Assembly (NCBI GenBank): GCA_008729055.1
Contig: SDUX01000183.1
Location: forward strand, 1 to 44,243
Length of the DNA stretch: 44,243 nt
Direction: 5' to 3'
Source of the DNA: Pyropia haitanensis
Taxonomy: Eukaryota; Rhodophyta; Bangiophyceae; Bangiales; Bangiaceae
Numbering within the stretch: position 1 is the first letter of the stretch; every line of letters starts with the position of its first letter. Below, piece after piece: positions 11,201 to 22,396 of this stretch. Both the position numbers and the translations under genes were made by a program. Below the pieces are notes generated by a model that saw only the letters and a list, made by a program, of their open reading frames with translations, did not search any database and was not told the DNA's origin.

Positions 11201-13181
11201 GCGGCAAGTTGTCGCCGTTGGCGGTGGTCGCCGGCTGGCGGCGCTGCCGCTCCCCGACGGCGGCAACTTTTCGCCGTTGGCGGTGGCTGCCGGCCGGCAC
11301 CACCGCCACCTCCCCGACGGCGGCAAGTTGTCGCCGTGGGCGGCTGCCGCTCGCTGGCGGCGCTGCTTCCCCCCCGACGGCTGCAAGTTGTCGCCGTGGG
11401 CGGCTGCCGCTCGCTGGCACCACCGCCACTCCCCCGACGGCGGCAAGTTGTCGCCGTTGGCGGTGGTCGCCGGCTGGCGTTGCTGCCCCCCCCCGACGGC
11501 GGCAAGTTGTCGCCGTTGGCGGCATGTTGCTGCTGCTGGCGTCGGCGGTTTTTTTTTTTTTTTTCCTGGTTTGGCGCATCCTGTTTGCGGGCGGCGCCCC
11601 TCGCCCCCCGACGGCGGCAAGTCGTTGCCGTTGGCGGTGGCCGCCGGCCGGCACCACCGCCACCCCCCCGACGGCGGCAAGTTGTCGCCGTTGGCGGTGG
11701 CCGCCGGCTGGCACCACCGCCACCCCCCCGACGGCGGCAAGTTGTCGCCGTTGGCGGTGGCCGCCGGCCGGCACCACCGCCACCCCCCCGACGGCGGCAA
11801 GTTGTCGCCGTTGGCGGTGGTCGCCGGCCGGCACCACCGCCACCCCCCCGACGGCGGCAAGTTGTCGCCGTTGGCGGTGGTCGCCGGCTGGCACCACCGC
11901 CACCCCCCGACGGCGGCAAGTTGTCGCCGTGGGCGGTGACCGCCGGCCGGTACCACCGCCACCCCCCGACGGCGGCAAGTTGTCGCCGTGGGCGGTGGCC
12001 GCCGGCTGGCACCACCGCCACCCCCCGACGGCGTCAAGTTGTCGCCGTTGGCGGTGGCCGCCGGCTGGCACCACTGCCACCCCCCGACGGCGGCAACTTT
12101 TCGCCGTTGGCGGTGGCCGCCGGCCGGCACCACCGCCACCCCCCCGACGGCGGCAAGTTGTCGCCGTTGGCGGTGGCCGCCGGCCGGTACCACCGCCACT
12201 TCCTCGACGGCGGCAACTTTTCGCCGTTGGCGGTGGCCGCCGGCTGGCACCACCGCCACCCCCCCGACGGCGGCAAGTTGTCGCCGTTGGCGGTGGCCGC
12301 CGGCTGGCACCACCGCCACTCCCCCGACGGCGGCAAGTTGTCGCCGTTGGCGGTGGCCGCCGGCCGGCACCACCGCCACCCCCCCGACGGCGGCAAGTTG
12401 TCGCCGTTGGCGGTGGTCGCCGGCTGGCACCACCGCCACCCCCCCGACGGCGGCAACTTTCGCCGTTGGCGGTGGCGCCGGCTGGCACCACCGCCACCCC
12501 CCCGACGGCGGCAAGTTGTCGCCGTTGGCGGTGGCCGCCGGCTGGCACCACCGCCACCCCCCCGACGGCGGCAAGTTGTCGCCGTTGGCGGTGGTCGCCG
12601 GCTGGCGTCCGCTGCCCCCCCCCCCGACGGCGGCAAGTTGTCGCCGTTGTCGGCATGTTGCTGCTGCTGGCGTCGGCGGTTTTTTTTTTTTTTTTCCTGG
12701 TTTGGCGCATCCTGTTTGCGGGCGGCGCCCCTCGCCCCCCGACGGCGGCAAGTCGTTGCCGTTGGCGGTGGTCGCCGGCCGGCACCACCGCCACCCCCCC
12801 GACGGCGGCAAGTTGTCGCCGTTGGCGGTGGCCGCCGGCTGGCACCACCGCCCCTTCCCCGACGGCGGCAAGTTGTCGCCGTTGGCGGTGGTCGCCGGCC
12901 GGCACCACCGCCACCCCCCCGACGGCGGCAAGTTGTCGCCGTTGGCGGTGGCCGCCGGCTGGCACCACTGCCACCCCCCCGACGGCGGCAAGTTGTCGCC
13001 GTTGGCGGTGGCCGCCGGCCGGTACCACCGCCACCCCCCCGACGGCGGCAAGTTTTCGCCGTGGGCGGTGGTCGCCGGCCGGCACCACCGCCACTCCCCC
13101 GACGGCGGCAAGTTGTCGCCGTGGGCGGCGGCCGCTGGCTGGCACGCAACCGCCTTCCCGACGGGCCGTTATGCTAAAGTA
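8256..13181 (+). repeat. 60-bp minisatellite with T-run higher-order linkers, copy 1
   Basis: About 80 units of a 60-bp monomer: CCCGACGGCGGCAAGTTGTC, then GCCGTTGGCGGTGG, CCGCCGGC(C/T)GG and CACCACCGCCAC. Monomer variants include a CGCTCGCTGGCGGCGCTGCTTC type, an AACTTTTCGCC type and a GTGGGCGG type, and they recur in fixed order. Blocks are closed by a linker containing ATGTTGCTGCTGCTGGCGTC, a T-run and CCTGGTTTGGCGCATCC. T-runs of 15-16 start at 8660, 9314, 10250, 10902, 11549 and 12680, giving block lengths of 654, 936, 652, 647 and 1131 bp. The array runs into the assembly gap. Confidence 0.95.
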
Positions 13182-13652
13182 NNNNNNNNNNNNNNNNNNN
13201 NNNNNNNNNNNNNNNNNNNNNNNNNNNNNNNNNNNNNNNNNNNNNNNNNNNNNNNNNNNNNNNNNNNNNNNNNNNNNNNNNNNNNNNNNNNNNNNNNNNN
13301 NNNNNNNNNNNNNNNNNNNNNNNNNNNNNNNNNNNNNNNNNNNNNNNNNNNNNNNNNNNNNNNNNNNNNNNNNNNNNNNNNNNNNNNNNNNNNNNNNNNN
13401 NNNNNNNNNNNNNNNNNNNNNNNNNNNNNNNNNNNNNNNNNNNNNNNNNNNNNNNNNNNNNNNNNNNNNNNNNNNNNNNNNNNNNNNNNNNNNNNNNNNN
13501 NNNNNNNNNNNNNNNNNNNNNNNNNNNNNNNNNNNNNNNNNNNNNNNNNNNNNNNNNNNNNNNNNNNNNNNNNNNNNNNNNNNNNNNNNNNNNNNNNNNN
13601 NNNNNNNNNNNNNNNNNNNNNNNNNNNNNNNNNNNNNNNNNNNNNNNNNNNN
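13182..13652. other. Assembly gap (471 N)
   Basis: All bases are N. The left edge is inside or just past the 60-bp array and the right edge is unrelated spacer, so the true array length and the right end of the array are unknown. The N count may be an estimate. Confidence 1.
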
Positions 13653-14682
13653 CGGTCGCAGCGGAAGCGACCGGGCGCCACCCGCTGACGCGGGGGGAAG
13701 GGGTAGCGCCTCGGCCAGTGGCACCCGCGCCCCCACTCTCCCACTGGAGGTGTGCGCCGCGTGACTGAGAAACAAGCAGGAACAGTGAAACAAGAAAAGC
13801 ACCTCAATACCCCCACCACTGCTCCCACTACTGGCACCCCGCACTCCCCCCACGCACGCGTCCGTCACGATCCACCGCAGCGCGCTGCCCCCCCCACCAC
13901 CACCACCCGCTCCTCCTCTACGAGCGTCGCGACCGCCGCCCGGAACTCCGCCGTCGACACCCCCCGCCGAGAGGCGCACGCCACCAGCCAAGAAAAGCAC
14001 AGCCTTGGATATGCGCCAACCGCACATCAAAGGCTCGGAGCACGTAGGAAGGCGTATCAGCCAATGGGAAGGCCGGATTTCAATCCTGTACGAACCACAA
14101 CGTGGCACCCCCCCTGAAAGACGCTCCTGCCACGCCGTCCCCGAGTGCGCCACTGCGGCTACATTGTTCTACTTACATCCCAATTAGTACGTCCTGCATT
14201 ACCCCCCCCCACAAGACGGTGGCGCCGCCACCCTCCCGCCATTGCTATGTACAGCGCGGCGCCCCGATCCCGCCAGTCCCACGCGCACCACCTACCCGCA
14301 CGGGCTCCCCCATTGCGTCCGTCCGCCAGAGATGCGCACCGCCCCCGCCTCCGCCGCGTGCTGCCCCCCCCCCCCCCGTCGCGCGCCGCCTCTGCCGCCC
14401 CCGCCGCCGCGGCGTCGGCCCGCCGCCACCCACGCCAGCCGGCTGCCGCCCTGGTCACCACAACCGTCGCCGCCGCCTCCATCGGCCGGCTGCCGTTGCC
14501 GACGCCGCGGCTGCCCGCCGCCCTAGCCGGAGGCTGCCGCCGCCGCCGGTCGGTCGCCAATCCGGCCGCCAACCAGAGTCGCCGCTGCGGCCCACCGCCG
14601 CTCGCAGGAAGCCGTCGCCTGCTGGCTACCCGGCTGGCGGCCGGTCAGCTGCCACCCCAGCCTCCGCCGCCCCCACCGCGGC

Positions 14683-14713
<31 letters not shown>

Positions 14714-15158
14714 GCCGCCGCCACCGCGGCCGACAGCCGCCCAAGGGCTGCCGCCGCTAGCGGGCTGCCGCCGCGGGCCGGCGGCGGGGCAGGCCGCCCG
14801 CCGGCTGCCGCCCCGCCCGCGCCCTCGCCGCAGCCGCGGGCTGCCGCCCTCCCCCCTTCTGCTTCCACCGCGGCAAGCTACCGCCGACGCACGTCGCCGC
14901 TCCCTCGCTGCCGCCGCCGCCCCCGGTCGGGGCGACTGGCCACCGCGGGCGCACGGCAGCCATCCCCGCCCGCTACCGCGGGCTGCCGCTCCTCTTCTTC
15001 GCTCCGAGTTGCGGCAGGCTGTCAGCGCCGCGCCGCGAGCTGCTATCTTGTCAGCCACCCGGTGACGACAAGTCGCAGGACACAGCCAGAAGACGACTGC
15101 AAGGCGAAAGGAGAACAACCGGCAATACTACTTGGAACCAAAAGTCTACTCACAGGGG
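13653..15158. other. Spacer without a recognisable gene
   Basis: A moderately GC-rich part (13653-14230), including an AT-balanced stretch near 13980-14200, is followed by GCC/CCG-rich sequence (about 14340-15000) with a GCCGCC trinucleotide run near 14690-14730. A plus-strand frame of 354 codons (14102-15166) is open but its translation is Pro/Ala/Arg-rich with no domain. Nothing here recurs elsewhere in the window at high identity. Confidence 0.5.
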
Positions 15159-15582
15159 GTACTTGATAGGAAATACAGACATTGCACGAAACTGAATTCA
15201 TAGAAATCTATACACATCGTACTTGACTAACAACTTGTGGCACATCTCGTAAGTCACATGTGCCACGTGTTTGATATCTCTTCCTCACGTGATAGGCTTT
15301 CTCACGATCTGAGCCGACCATCCTGGGGAGTGCACGCCGTGCTGGATTGACGAGTACAATACTTGACTCGGCAAGTAACCTGGTCAGCGATTCGCAACTG
15401 CTGGGACGCACGCGGCTAAAGCGCCGGCGTCCGACGCCCCCCTTTCCACCCAGCCCTGTCGCGCCGGTCTCTCCAGTTCCCGGCCACCCAGCAGGCCGGG
15501 TGGATACACAGGCCGTTGTTTTTTACTCTATTCAGTTTTGAGTGCGGGTCTGTAGACGTCTGCCGGAGCAGAGCCCCCAACG
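15159..15582 (+). repeat. Left terminal inverted repeat
   Basis: Matches the complement of 16669-17089. The inner end is sharp at CAGAGCCCCCAACG, after which the arms stop matching. The best-conserved stretch includes CAATACTTGACTCGGCAAGT. Confidence 0.8.
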
Positions 15583-15714
15583 TGAGCATTATGAGTCTAC
15601 GTTTTTCAGCAAACGCTCACGGAAAATGTACCTGGTGGCTATGGTGGCGTACAATTGTAAAAAAAACCACACGGGAGTCCACACATGGGTGACTGACTGA
15701 CTTCCGATGGGGTG

Positions 15715-16260
15715 CTAGGCGCTGCGGCGCAGCTGGACACGCCCAGAGCGCCGGTGGGAGTGACAAAAGCTGTGAAGAGAACTTGCTGCACTATACAGAT
15801 CTGACAGGTGTACCTTTTGCATGAGAGCACTGTGGGGCGTTGGACGGTCTGTCGAGGCTACCGGTCCAGAGTGCACACTTCGGGGGCTCGTATGACCCGC
15901 TTGCCATTGTTTGCAACACTTTGTGAGCACATGCACGTGCTCATCGCCATCGTCTTGGTATTTTGAGAACACTTTGGAAAAAGTTCGCTTGACTTGCTGA
16001 TATGCGTTATAGCGGCGTGTGACGCAGTGCACTAAGAGGTGGTGCATCGGGCGCAATCCCCGCGTGCAGTACGAGTCAACGACCACTCTACGGACTCTTC
16101 TGAAGCGAGCTGGATCGACTAAACCGACGACGCTGAGCACGCGTATATGCTGTAAAAGTGTCCCAAACAATGGGACGTGGGTCCTACAGGCCCCCAACGA
16201 GGCCAGTCTGCGTAGGTAGTCTCGACAGACCGTCGAACGCTCCAGAGGGCTCTCATGCAC
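15715..16260 (-). CDS. Hypothetical 181-codon open frame inside the inverted-repeat element
   Basis: The frame begins MHESPLERSTVCRDYLRRLA and is Arg-, Ser- and His-rich with no domain I recognise. It lies wholly in the core of the long-inverted-repeat element. Its first ~15 codons fall in the right arm of a nested inverted repeat (16216-16259) and residues ~133-148 in the left arm, which suggests that much of the frame is fortuitous. Composition is less biased than in the surrounding satellites, which is the only point in favour of coding. It could be an accessory-gene remnant or chance; no function is assigned. Confidence 0.15.
   Translation of the reverse strand: MHESPLERSTVCRDYLRRLASLGACRTHVPLFGTLLQHIRVLSVVGLVDPARFRRVRRVVVDSYCTRGLRPMHHLLVHCVTRRYNAYQQVKRTFSKVFSKYQDDGDEHVHVLTKCCKQWQAGHTSPRSVHSGPVASTDRPTPHSALMQKVHLSDLYSAASSLHSFCHSHRRSGRVQLRRSA
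15818..15861 (+). repeat. Nested inverted repeat, left arm
   Basis: 44 bp, matching the complement of 16216-16259 at 39 of 44 positions and starting TGCATGAGAGC. It encloses 354 bp inside the core of the larger inverted-repeat element, so one inverted-repeat unit lies within another. Confidence 0.8.
16216..16259 (-). repeat. Nested inverted repeat, right arm
   Basis: Reverse-complement partner of 15818-15861, including CTCGACAGACCGTCGAACGC. The five mismatches suggest that it is old relative to the LTR element in copy 2. Confidence 0.8.
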
Positions 16261-16668
16261 TAAAAACTACACTCTTCAAGTCCCAATTGTGCAGCAGACC
16301 TGCTCCACTGCTCGTTTGACTCTCACCGGCACATCCAGCTGCGCGACAGTGTCCAACACCCCTCCCTCTGCAGGGATTCAACAACGTCCGGACTCAAGGG
16401 GGGTCGTCCACCCACTTATAGCAATTGGATGCCACCAGGTGTTATGATAGCCATGCCCCAAATGTCCGTGCAACAAAAGACGATCGTGACACTCATGATG
16501 GACGGGCGACGCCTTCGAACGCTATCCGTAAACGTACCCGACGGTTGTTGGAGCGTCGACCATTGTAGACCACAAAACGCCTCAGCAGACACTGTTTCGC
16601 CGTCACCAGCGCCCCCGACTGGCAGAACCGACGGTGGATGGTGAGTGCATTGTGTCCGTCCGTGCGGT

Positions 16669-17089
16669 CGTTGGGGGCTCTGCTCTGGCAGACGTCTACA
16701 GACCCGCACTCAAAACTGAATAGAGTAAAAAACAACGGCCTGTGTATCCACCCGGCCTGCTGGGTGGCCGGGAACTGGAGAGACCGGCGCGACAGGGCTG
16801 GGTGGAAAGGGGGGCGTCGGACGCCGGCGCTTTAGCCGCGTGCGTCCCAGCAGTTGCGAGTCGATGACCAGGTTACTTGCCGAGTCAAGTATTGTTCTCG
16901 TCTATCCAGCAATGATGACTTCGGGATGCACTCCTGAATGTGGACGGCTGAGATCGCGTGACAGCCTATCACATCAAGCGTATGGTGCTTTTGAATTGAC
17001 GTGATTGCCTCGAGATCTGAGTAATGTCGGAGGTGTATGTGTTGTTCTCTGTTGAAAAATCGCTGTTCGCATTTTTATTCTCAAGTACC
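16669..17089 (-). repeat. Right terminal inverted repeat
   Basis: Reverse-complement partner of 15159-15582. It begins at CGTTGGGGGCTCTG and ends at TCAAGTACC. Differences from the left arm are mostly single substitutions near the core, with more indels towards the outer end. Confidence 0.8.
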
Positions 17090-17459
17090 TCTGCGTGTGC
17101 CACCTGGGTAGCTGGTCGCTTCAGCCGTCTTGCCGTTCATCCCCCTCGCCTCCCACCACCCTTCGTTGTCTGCGTTGGCTGCAGCCAGCGTCAGGGGCGG
17201 AGGCTGACCGCGGCGCCGACGGCAGCCGGCCGCGGCGGTGTCCATGGGGGGGGCCGCAGTGCGCGGCGGCGGCGTCCGGTGGGGGGGCGGCAGCGCGCGG
17301 CAGCTGCGCCCGGCCGCCCCAACCAGCGCCCGGGAAGGCGGCTGGCCGCGGCGGCGGCGGCCGCCGGCCACCGTGGCGTCCGGGGGAAGACCGTGGTGCG
17401 CGGCGGCGGTGTCAGCCCCCCGAGACCGGCGGCGGCAGTGGCGGTAGAGGGCGGCGGAA
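17090..17459. other. GC-rich spacer between inverted-repeat element and satellite
   Basis: GGC/GCG-rich sequence with no recognisable gene, promoter or repeat unit of its own. It leads into the CCG-rich start of the satellite at about 17460. Confidence 0.4.
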
Positions 17460-18431
17460 GCGGCAGACGGCGCTGCCACAATGGTAGCGCGGGTGGAAAG
17501 CGACGGCCATTGGCGCCGCCGCCGCAATCGCCTCCGCCTGAGCCGCTGCCGCCATCGCCGCCGGCCGTGCCGCCGCCGCCGCCAACGCCGCCGCCGCCGA
17601 CACCGCCGCCCTGGTCGTCGCCGCCGCCGTCGCCACCGCCACCACTGCGCTCCTCCCCTCAGCCCCCGCTCTCCCCTCGCCCTCCACCGCCGCCCCTCTC
17701 CCCCCCCCTCAGTTCGCCACACCCCTCGCGCCCACCACGAAAAAAGAAAAACCACAGCAAAAAAAAACAAAAAAACAGCAACCAAACAGAAGCAATGGCA
17801 CGAGCGCCGGCTGCGGGAGAAGCGATGGCTGAGTCAGCTGCCGGCGGTGGCGGCAGAGGCGGCGGCGTGTCGGCGTGCCCCCCCCGAACCCCAACCCCCA
17901 CCACCCATGACGCGACGGGGAACCGTCCCAATATGCCCGCCACGTCCGTCGCCACCACCACGTCGCCGCCACCACCACGCCGCCCCCACAACCCCAAAAC
18001 CACCACCGCCCGCCAAAAACCAACCACGCAAGCCACCACCCTACCACCACGACCTCCAAACCTCCACCCCGCCATCTTCAACGCCAACCAAGCACCCCAA
18101 CGGCAGCCCCACCCGCCCCGCACTTGTCAGCGCCACCGCAGTCGCCGCCATCGCCTTTGCCGCCGCCGCCGCCGCCGATGCCGCCGCCGCCGCCGCCGCC
18201 GCCGCCGTCGTCGCCGCCGCTGCCGTCGCCGCCGCCGCCGCCGCATCGCCTCCCCCGTCAGCTCCCCCTCGCTCTCGCACCCTCCACTCACGCCGCCCTC
18301 ACCCTCGCCCTCACACCCCCCTGCACTCTGTCGCCCTCCCCCCCGAAAAAAAAAAAAAACAACAACACAAAAACACCAACGGCAGAAACAGCAATGGCAG
18401 TAGTGGCGGTCGTAGGTAAAGCAGCGGCAGA
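17460..18431 (+). repeat. Diverged leading unit of the 719-bp satellite
   Basis: Shows the same order of blocks as the downstream units (CCG-rich core, CCCTCNCC-rich part, poly-A tract, GGCAGAAGCGGCAG-like start) but with many substitutions and indels. An A-rich tract near 17740-17790 and a second A14 tract at 18346-18359 mark one and a half unit lengths. It looks like an older edge unit of the array. Confidence 0.75.
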
Positions 18432-18766
18432 GTGAGTGACGACAGCAGGTGGCAGTGGCGGCAGAAGCGGCAGAGGGTTGGGGTGGGCCCTCCCCCCACC
18501 CCCCCCCTCCCAGAACGCGACGGGGCATCCCCCCGAAGTGCCCCGCCACGTCTGTTGCCACCCCCACCACACCGCCACCACCCCACCGTCACCACACCCC
18601 GCCACCGCCAGCCCACCACCGCCACGCCGCCACCACCCCCCCCGCCAGCACACCACCCGACAATCACCCTCCCGCCACACCCCCCCCCCCCCAACAAACT
18701 CACCACGCCAGCAATGGGGGCGGGCGGAGCACCCCCCCGGCTGCCCCACCCGCCCCGCACTTGTCA

Positions 18767-18802
<36 letters not shown>

Positions 18803-19485
18803 ACGCCGCCGCCGCAGCGCCGCCGCCGCCGATGCCGCCGCCGCCGTCGCCGCCGCCGCCCTTGTCGCCGCCGCCGCCCTTGCCGCCGCCGCCGCCGCCG
18901 ATGCCGCCGCCGCCGCCGCCGCCGCCGTCGTCGCCGCCGCTGCCGTCGCCGCCGCCGCCGCCGCATCGCCTCCCCCGTCAGCTCCCCCTCGCTCTCGCAC
19001 CCTCCACTCACGCCGCCCTCACCCTCGCCCTCACACCCCCCTGCACTCTGTCGCCCTCCCCCCCGAAAAAAAAAAAAAACAACAACACAAAAACACCAAC
19101 GGCAGAAACAGCAATGGCAGTAGTGGCGGTCGTAGGTAAAGCAGCGGCAGAGTGAGTGACGACAGCAGGTGGCAGTGGCGGCAGAAGCGGCAGAGGGTTG
19201 GGGTGGGCCCTCCCCCCACCCCCCCCCTCCCAGAACGCGACGGGGCATCCCCCCGAAGTGCCCCGCCACGTCTGTTGCCGCCCCCACCACACCGCCACCA
19301 CCCCACCGTCACCACACCCCGCCACCGCCAGCCCACCACCGCCACGCCGCCACCACCCCCCCCGCCAGCACACCACCCGACAATCACCCTCCCGCCACAC
19401 CCCCCCCCCCCAACAAACTCACCACGCCAGCAATGGGGGCGGGCGGAGCACCCCCCCGGCTGCCCCACCCGCCCCGCACTTGTCA

Positions 19486-19521
<36 letters not shown>

Positions 19522-20204
19522 ACGCCGCCGCCGCCGCGCCGCCGCCGCCGATGCCGCCGCCGCCGTCGCCGCCGCCGCCCTTGTCGCCGCCGCCGCCCTT
19601 GCCGCCGCCGCCGCCGCCGATGCCGCCGCCGCCGCCGCCGCCGCCGTCGTCGCCGCCGCTGCCGTCGCCGCCGCCGCCGCCGCATCGCCTCCCCCGTCAG
19701 CTCCCCCTCGCTCTCGCACCCTCCACTCACGCCGCCCTCACCCTCGCCCTCACACCCCCCTGCACTCTGTCGCCCTCCCCCCCGAAAAAAAAAAAAAACA
19801 ACAACACAAAAACACCAACGGCAGAAACAGCAATGGCAGTAGTGGCGGTCGTAGGTAAAGCAGCGGCAGAGTGAGTGACGACAGCAGGTGGCGGTGGCGG
19901 CAGAAGCGGCAGAGGGTTGGGGTGGGCCCTCCCCCCACCCCCCCCCTCCCAGAACGCGACGGGGCATCCCCCCGAAGTGCCCCGCCACGTCTGTTGCCAC
20001 CCCCACCACACCGCCACCACCCCACCGTCACCACACCCCGCCACCGCCAGCCCACCACCGCCACGCCGCCACCACCCCCCCCGCCAGCACACCACCCGAC
20101 AATCACCCTCCCGCCACACCCCCCCCCCCCAACAAACTCACCACGCCAGCAATGGGGGCGGGCGGAGCACCCCCCCGGCTGCCCCACCCGCCCCGCACTT
20201 GTCA

Positions 20205-20240
<36 letters not shown>

Positions 20241-20923
20241 ACGCCGCCGCCGCAGCGCCGCCGCCGCCGATGCCGCCGCCGCCGTCGCCGCCGCCGCCCT
20301 TGTCGCCGCCGCCGCCCTTGCCGCCGCCGCCGCCGCCGATGCCGCCGCCGCCGCCGCCGCCGCCGTCGTCGCCGCCGCTGCCGTCGCCGCCGCCGCCGCC
20401 GCATCGCCTCCCCCGTCAGCTCCCCCTCGCTCTCGCACCCTCCACTCACGCCGCCCTCACCCTCGCCCTCACACCCCCCTGCACTCTGTCGCCCTCCCCC
20501 CCGAAAAAAAAAAAAAACAACAACACAAAAACACCAACGGCAGAAACAGCAATGGCAGTAGTGGCGGTCGTAGGTAAAGCAGCGGCAGAGTGAGTGACGA
20601 CAGCAGGTGGCGGTGGCGGCAGAAGCGGCAGAGGGTTGGGGTGGGCCCTCCCCCCACCCCCCCCCTCCCAGAACGCGACGGGGCATCCCCCCGAAGTGCC
20701 CCGCCACGTCTGTTGCCGCCCCCACCACACCGCCACCACCCCACCGTCACCACACCCCGCCACCGCCAGCCCACCACCGCCACACCGCCACCACCCCCCC
20801 CGCCAGCACACCACCCGACAATCACCCTCCCGCCACACCCCCCCCCCCCAACAAACTCACCACGCCAGCAATGGGGGCGGGCGGAGCACCCCCCCGGCTG
20901 CCCCACCCGCCCCGCACTTGTCA

Positions 20924-20959
<36 letters not shown>

Positions 20960-21642
20960 ACGCCGCCGCCGCCGCGCCGCCGCCGCCGATGCCGCCGCCG
21001 CCGTCGCCGCCGCCGCCCTTGTCGCCGCCGCCGCCCTTGCCGCCGCCGCCGCCGCCGATGCCGCCGCCGCCGCCGCCGCCGCCGTCGTCGCCGCCGCTGC
21101 CGTCGCCGCCGCCGCCGCCGCATCGCCTCCCCCGTCAGCTCCCCCTCGCTCTCGCACCCTCCACTCACGCCGCCCTCACCCTCGCCCTCACACCCCCCTG
21201 CACTCTGTCGCCCTCCCCCCCGAAAAAAAAAAAAAACAACAACACAAAAACACCAACGGCAGAAACAGCAATGGCAGTAGTGGCGGTCGTAGGTAAAGCA
21301 GCGGCAGAGTGAGTGACGACAGCAGGTGGCAGTGGCGGCAGAAGCGGCAGAGGGTTGGGGTGGGCCCTCCCCCCACCCCTTCCCTCCCAGAACGCGACGG
21401 GGCATCCCCCCGAAGTGCCCCGCCACGTCTGTTGCCGCCCCCACCACACCGCCACCACCCCACCGTCACCACACCCCGCCACCGCCAGCCCACCACCGCC
21501 ACACCGCCACCACCCCCCCCGCCAGCACACCACCCGACAATCACCCTCCCGCCACACCCCCCCCCCCCAACAAACTCACCACGCCAGCAATGGGGGCGGG
21601 CGGAGCACCCCCCCGGCTGCCCCACCCGCCCCGCACTTGTCA

Positions 21643-21678
<36 letters not shown>

Positions 21679-22027
21679 ACGCCGCCGCCGCCGCGCCGCC
21701 GCCGCCGATGCCGCCGCCGCCGTCGCCGCCGCCGCCCTTGTCGCCGCCGCCGCCCTTGCCGCCGCCGCCGCCGCCGATGCCGCCGCCGCCGCCGCCGCCG
21801 CCGTCGTCGCCGCCGCTGCCGTCGCCGCCGCCGCCGCCGCATCGCCTCCCCCGTCAGCTCCCCCTCGCTCTCGCACCCTCCACTCACGCCGCCCTCACCC
21901 TCGCCCTCACACCCCCCTGCACTCTGTCGCCCTCCCCCCCGAAAAAAAAAAAAAACAACAACACAAAAACACCAACGGCAGAAACAGCAATGGCAGTAGT
22001 GGCGGTCGTAGGTAAAGCAGCGGCAGA
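18432..22027 (+). repeat. Tandem satellite: five units of 719-720 bp
   Basis: Unit starts (GTGAGTGACGACAGCAGG region) are at 18432, 19152, 19871, 20590 and 21309, and the next begins at 22028. The first unit is 720 bp and the rest are 719 bp. Units differ by only a few substitutions each. Every unit has a CCACC-rich part, a (CCG)n core interrupted by CTTGTCG, CCTTGCCG and GATGCCG, then a 14-A tract followed by CAACAACACAAAAACACC. Frames of ~130-240 codons open in several registers on both strands and repeat with the unit; none resembles a protein family, so they are not called as genes. Confidence 0.95.
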
Positions 22028-22360
22028 GTGAGTGACGACAGCAGGTGGCGGTGGCGGCAGAAGCGGCAGAGGGTTGGGGTGGGCCCTCCCCCCACCCCCC
22101 CCCTCCCAGAACGCGACGGGGCATCCCCCCGAAGTGCCCCGCCACGTCTGTTGCCGCCCCCACCACACCGCCACCACCCCACCGTCACCACACCCCGCCA
22201 CCGCCAGCCCACCACCGCCACGCCGCCACCACCCCCCCGCCAGCACACCACCCGACAATCACCCTCCCGCCACACCCCCCCCCCCCAACAAACTCACCAC
22301 GCCAGCAATGGGGGCGGGCGGAGCACCCCCCCGGCTGCCCCACCCGCCCCGCACTTGTCA

Positions 22361-22396
<36 letters not shown>

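Larger units (their letters stand above)
1..13181 (+). repeat. Macro-repeat copy 1 (left part, up to assembly gap)
   Basis: Base 1 aligns with base 23166 and the match continues, nearly base for base, through all sub-regions. The coordinate offset is about 23071 over 884-3807, 26865 over 3808-4111, and about 30483 over 4112-7330. The two offset jumps are exactly the two insertions present only in copy 2. Within the minisatellites the copies match in unit type but differ in unit number. If 13653-23165 belongs to the same unit, the repeat length is about 23.2 kb. A segmental duplication, a tandem macrosatellite, or two haplotypes joined by the assembler would all look like this. Confidence 0.9.
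15159..17089. mobile_element. Long-terminal-inverted-repeat element (foldback or MULE-like), no transposase recognised
   Basis: The ends are inverted copies of one another: GGTACTTGA at 15159-15167 and its complement at 17081-17089. The inner ~240 bp of each arm (about 15340-15582 and 16669-16910) is over 90 percent identical; the outer ~180 bp is more diverged. Arms of ~420 bp around a ~1.1-kb core fit Mutator-like or Foldback DNA elements, which have unusually long inverted repeats. I could not find a convincing target duplication, so the outer boundaries are approximate. The core holds small open frames and a nested inverted repeat but no DDE-type catalytic motif. Confidence 0.7.

Noticed and set aside
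8256..13181. CRISPR array
   Set aside because: Units are contiguous 60-bp tandem copies with no unique spacers; the context is eukaryotic and there are no cas genes.
7167..14153. 2328-codon minus-strand frame in copy 1
   Set aside because: It crosses the assembly gap as undefined residues and follows a repeat whose period is a multiple of three. Neighbouring frames are also open and one-base slips in C-runs switch between them.
18432..22031. Repeated 130-240-codon frames in the 719-bp units, both strands
   Set aside because: The unit length of 719 bp is not a multiple of three, frames end and restart in each unit, and all translations are low-complexity Pro, Ala, Arg or His runs.
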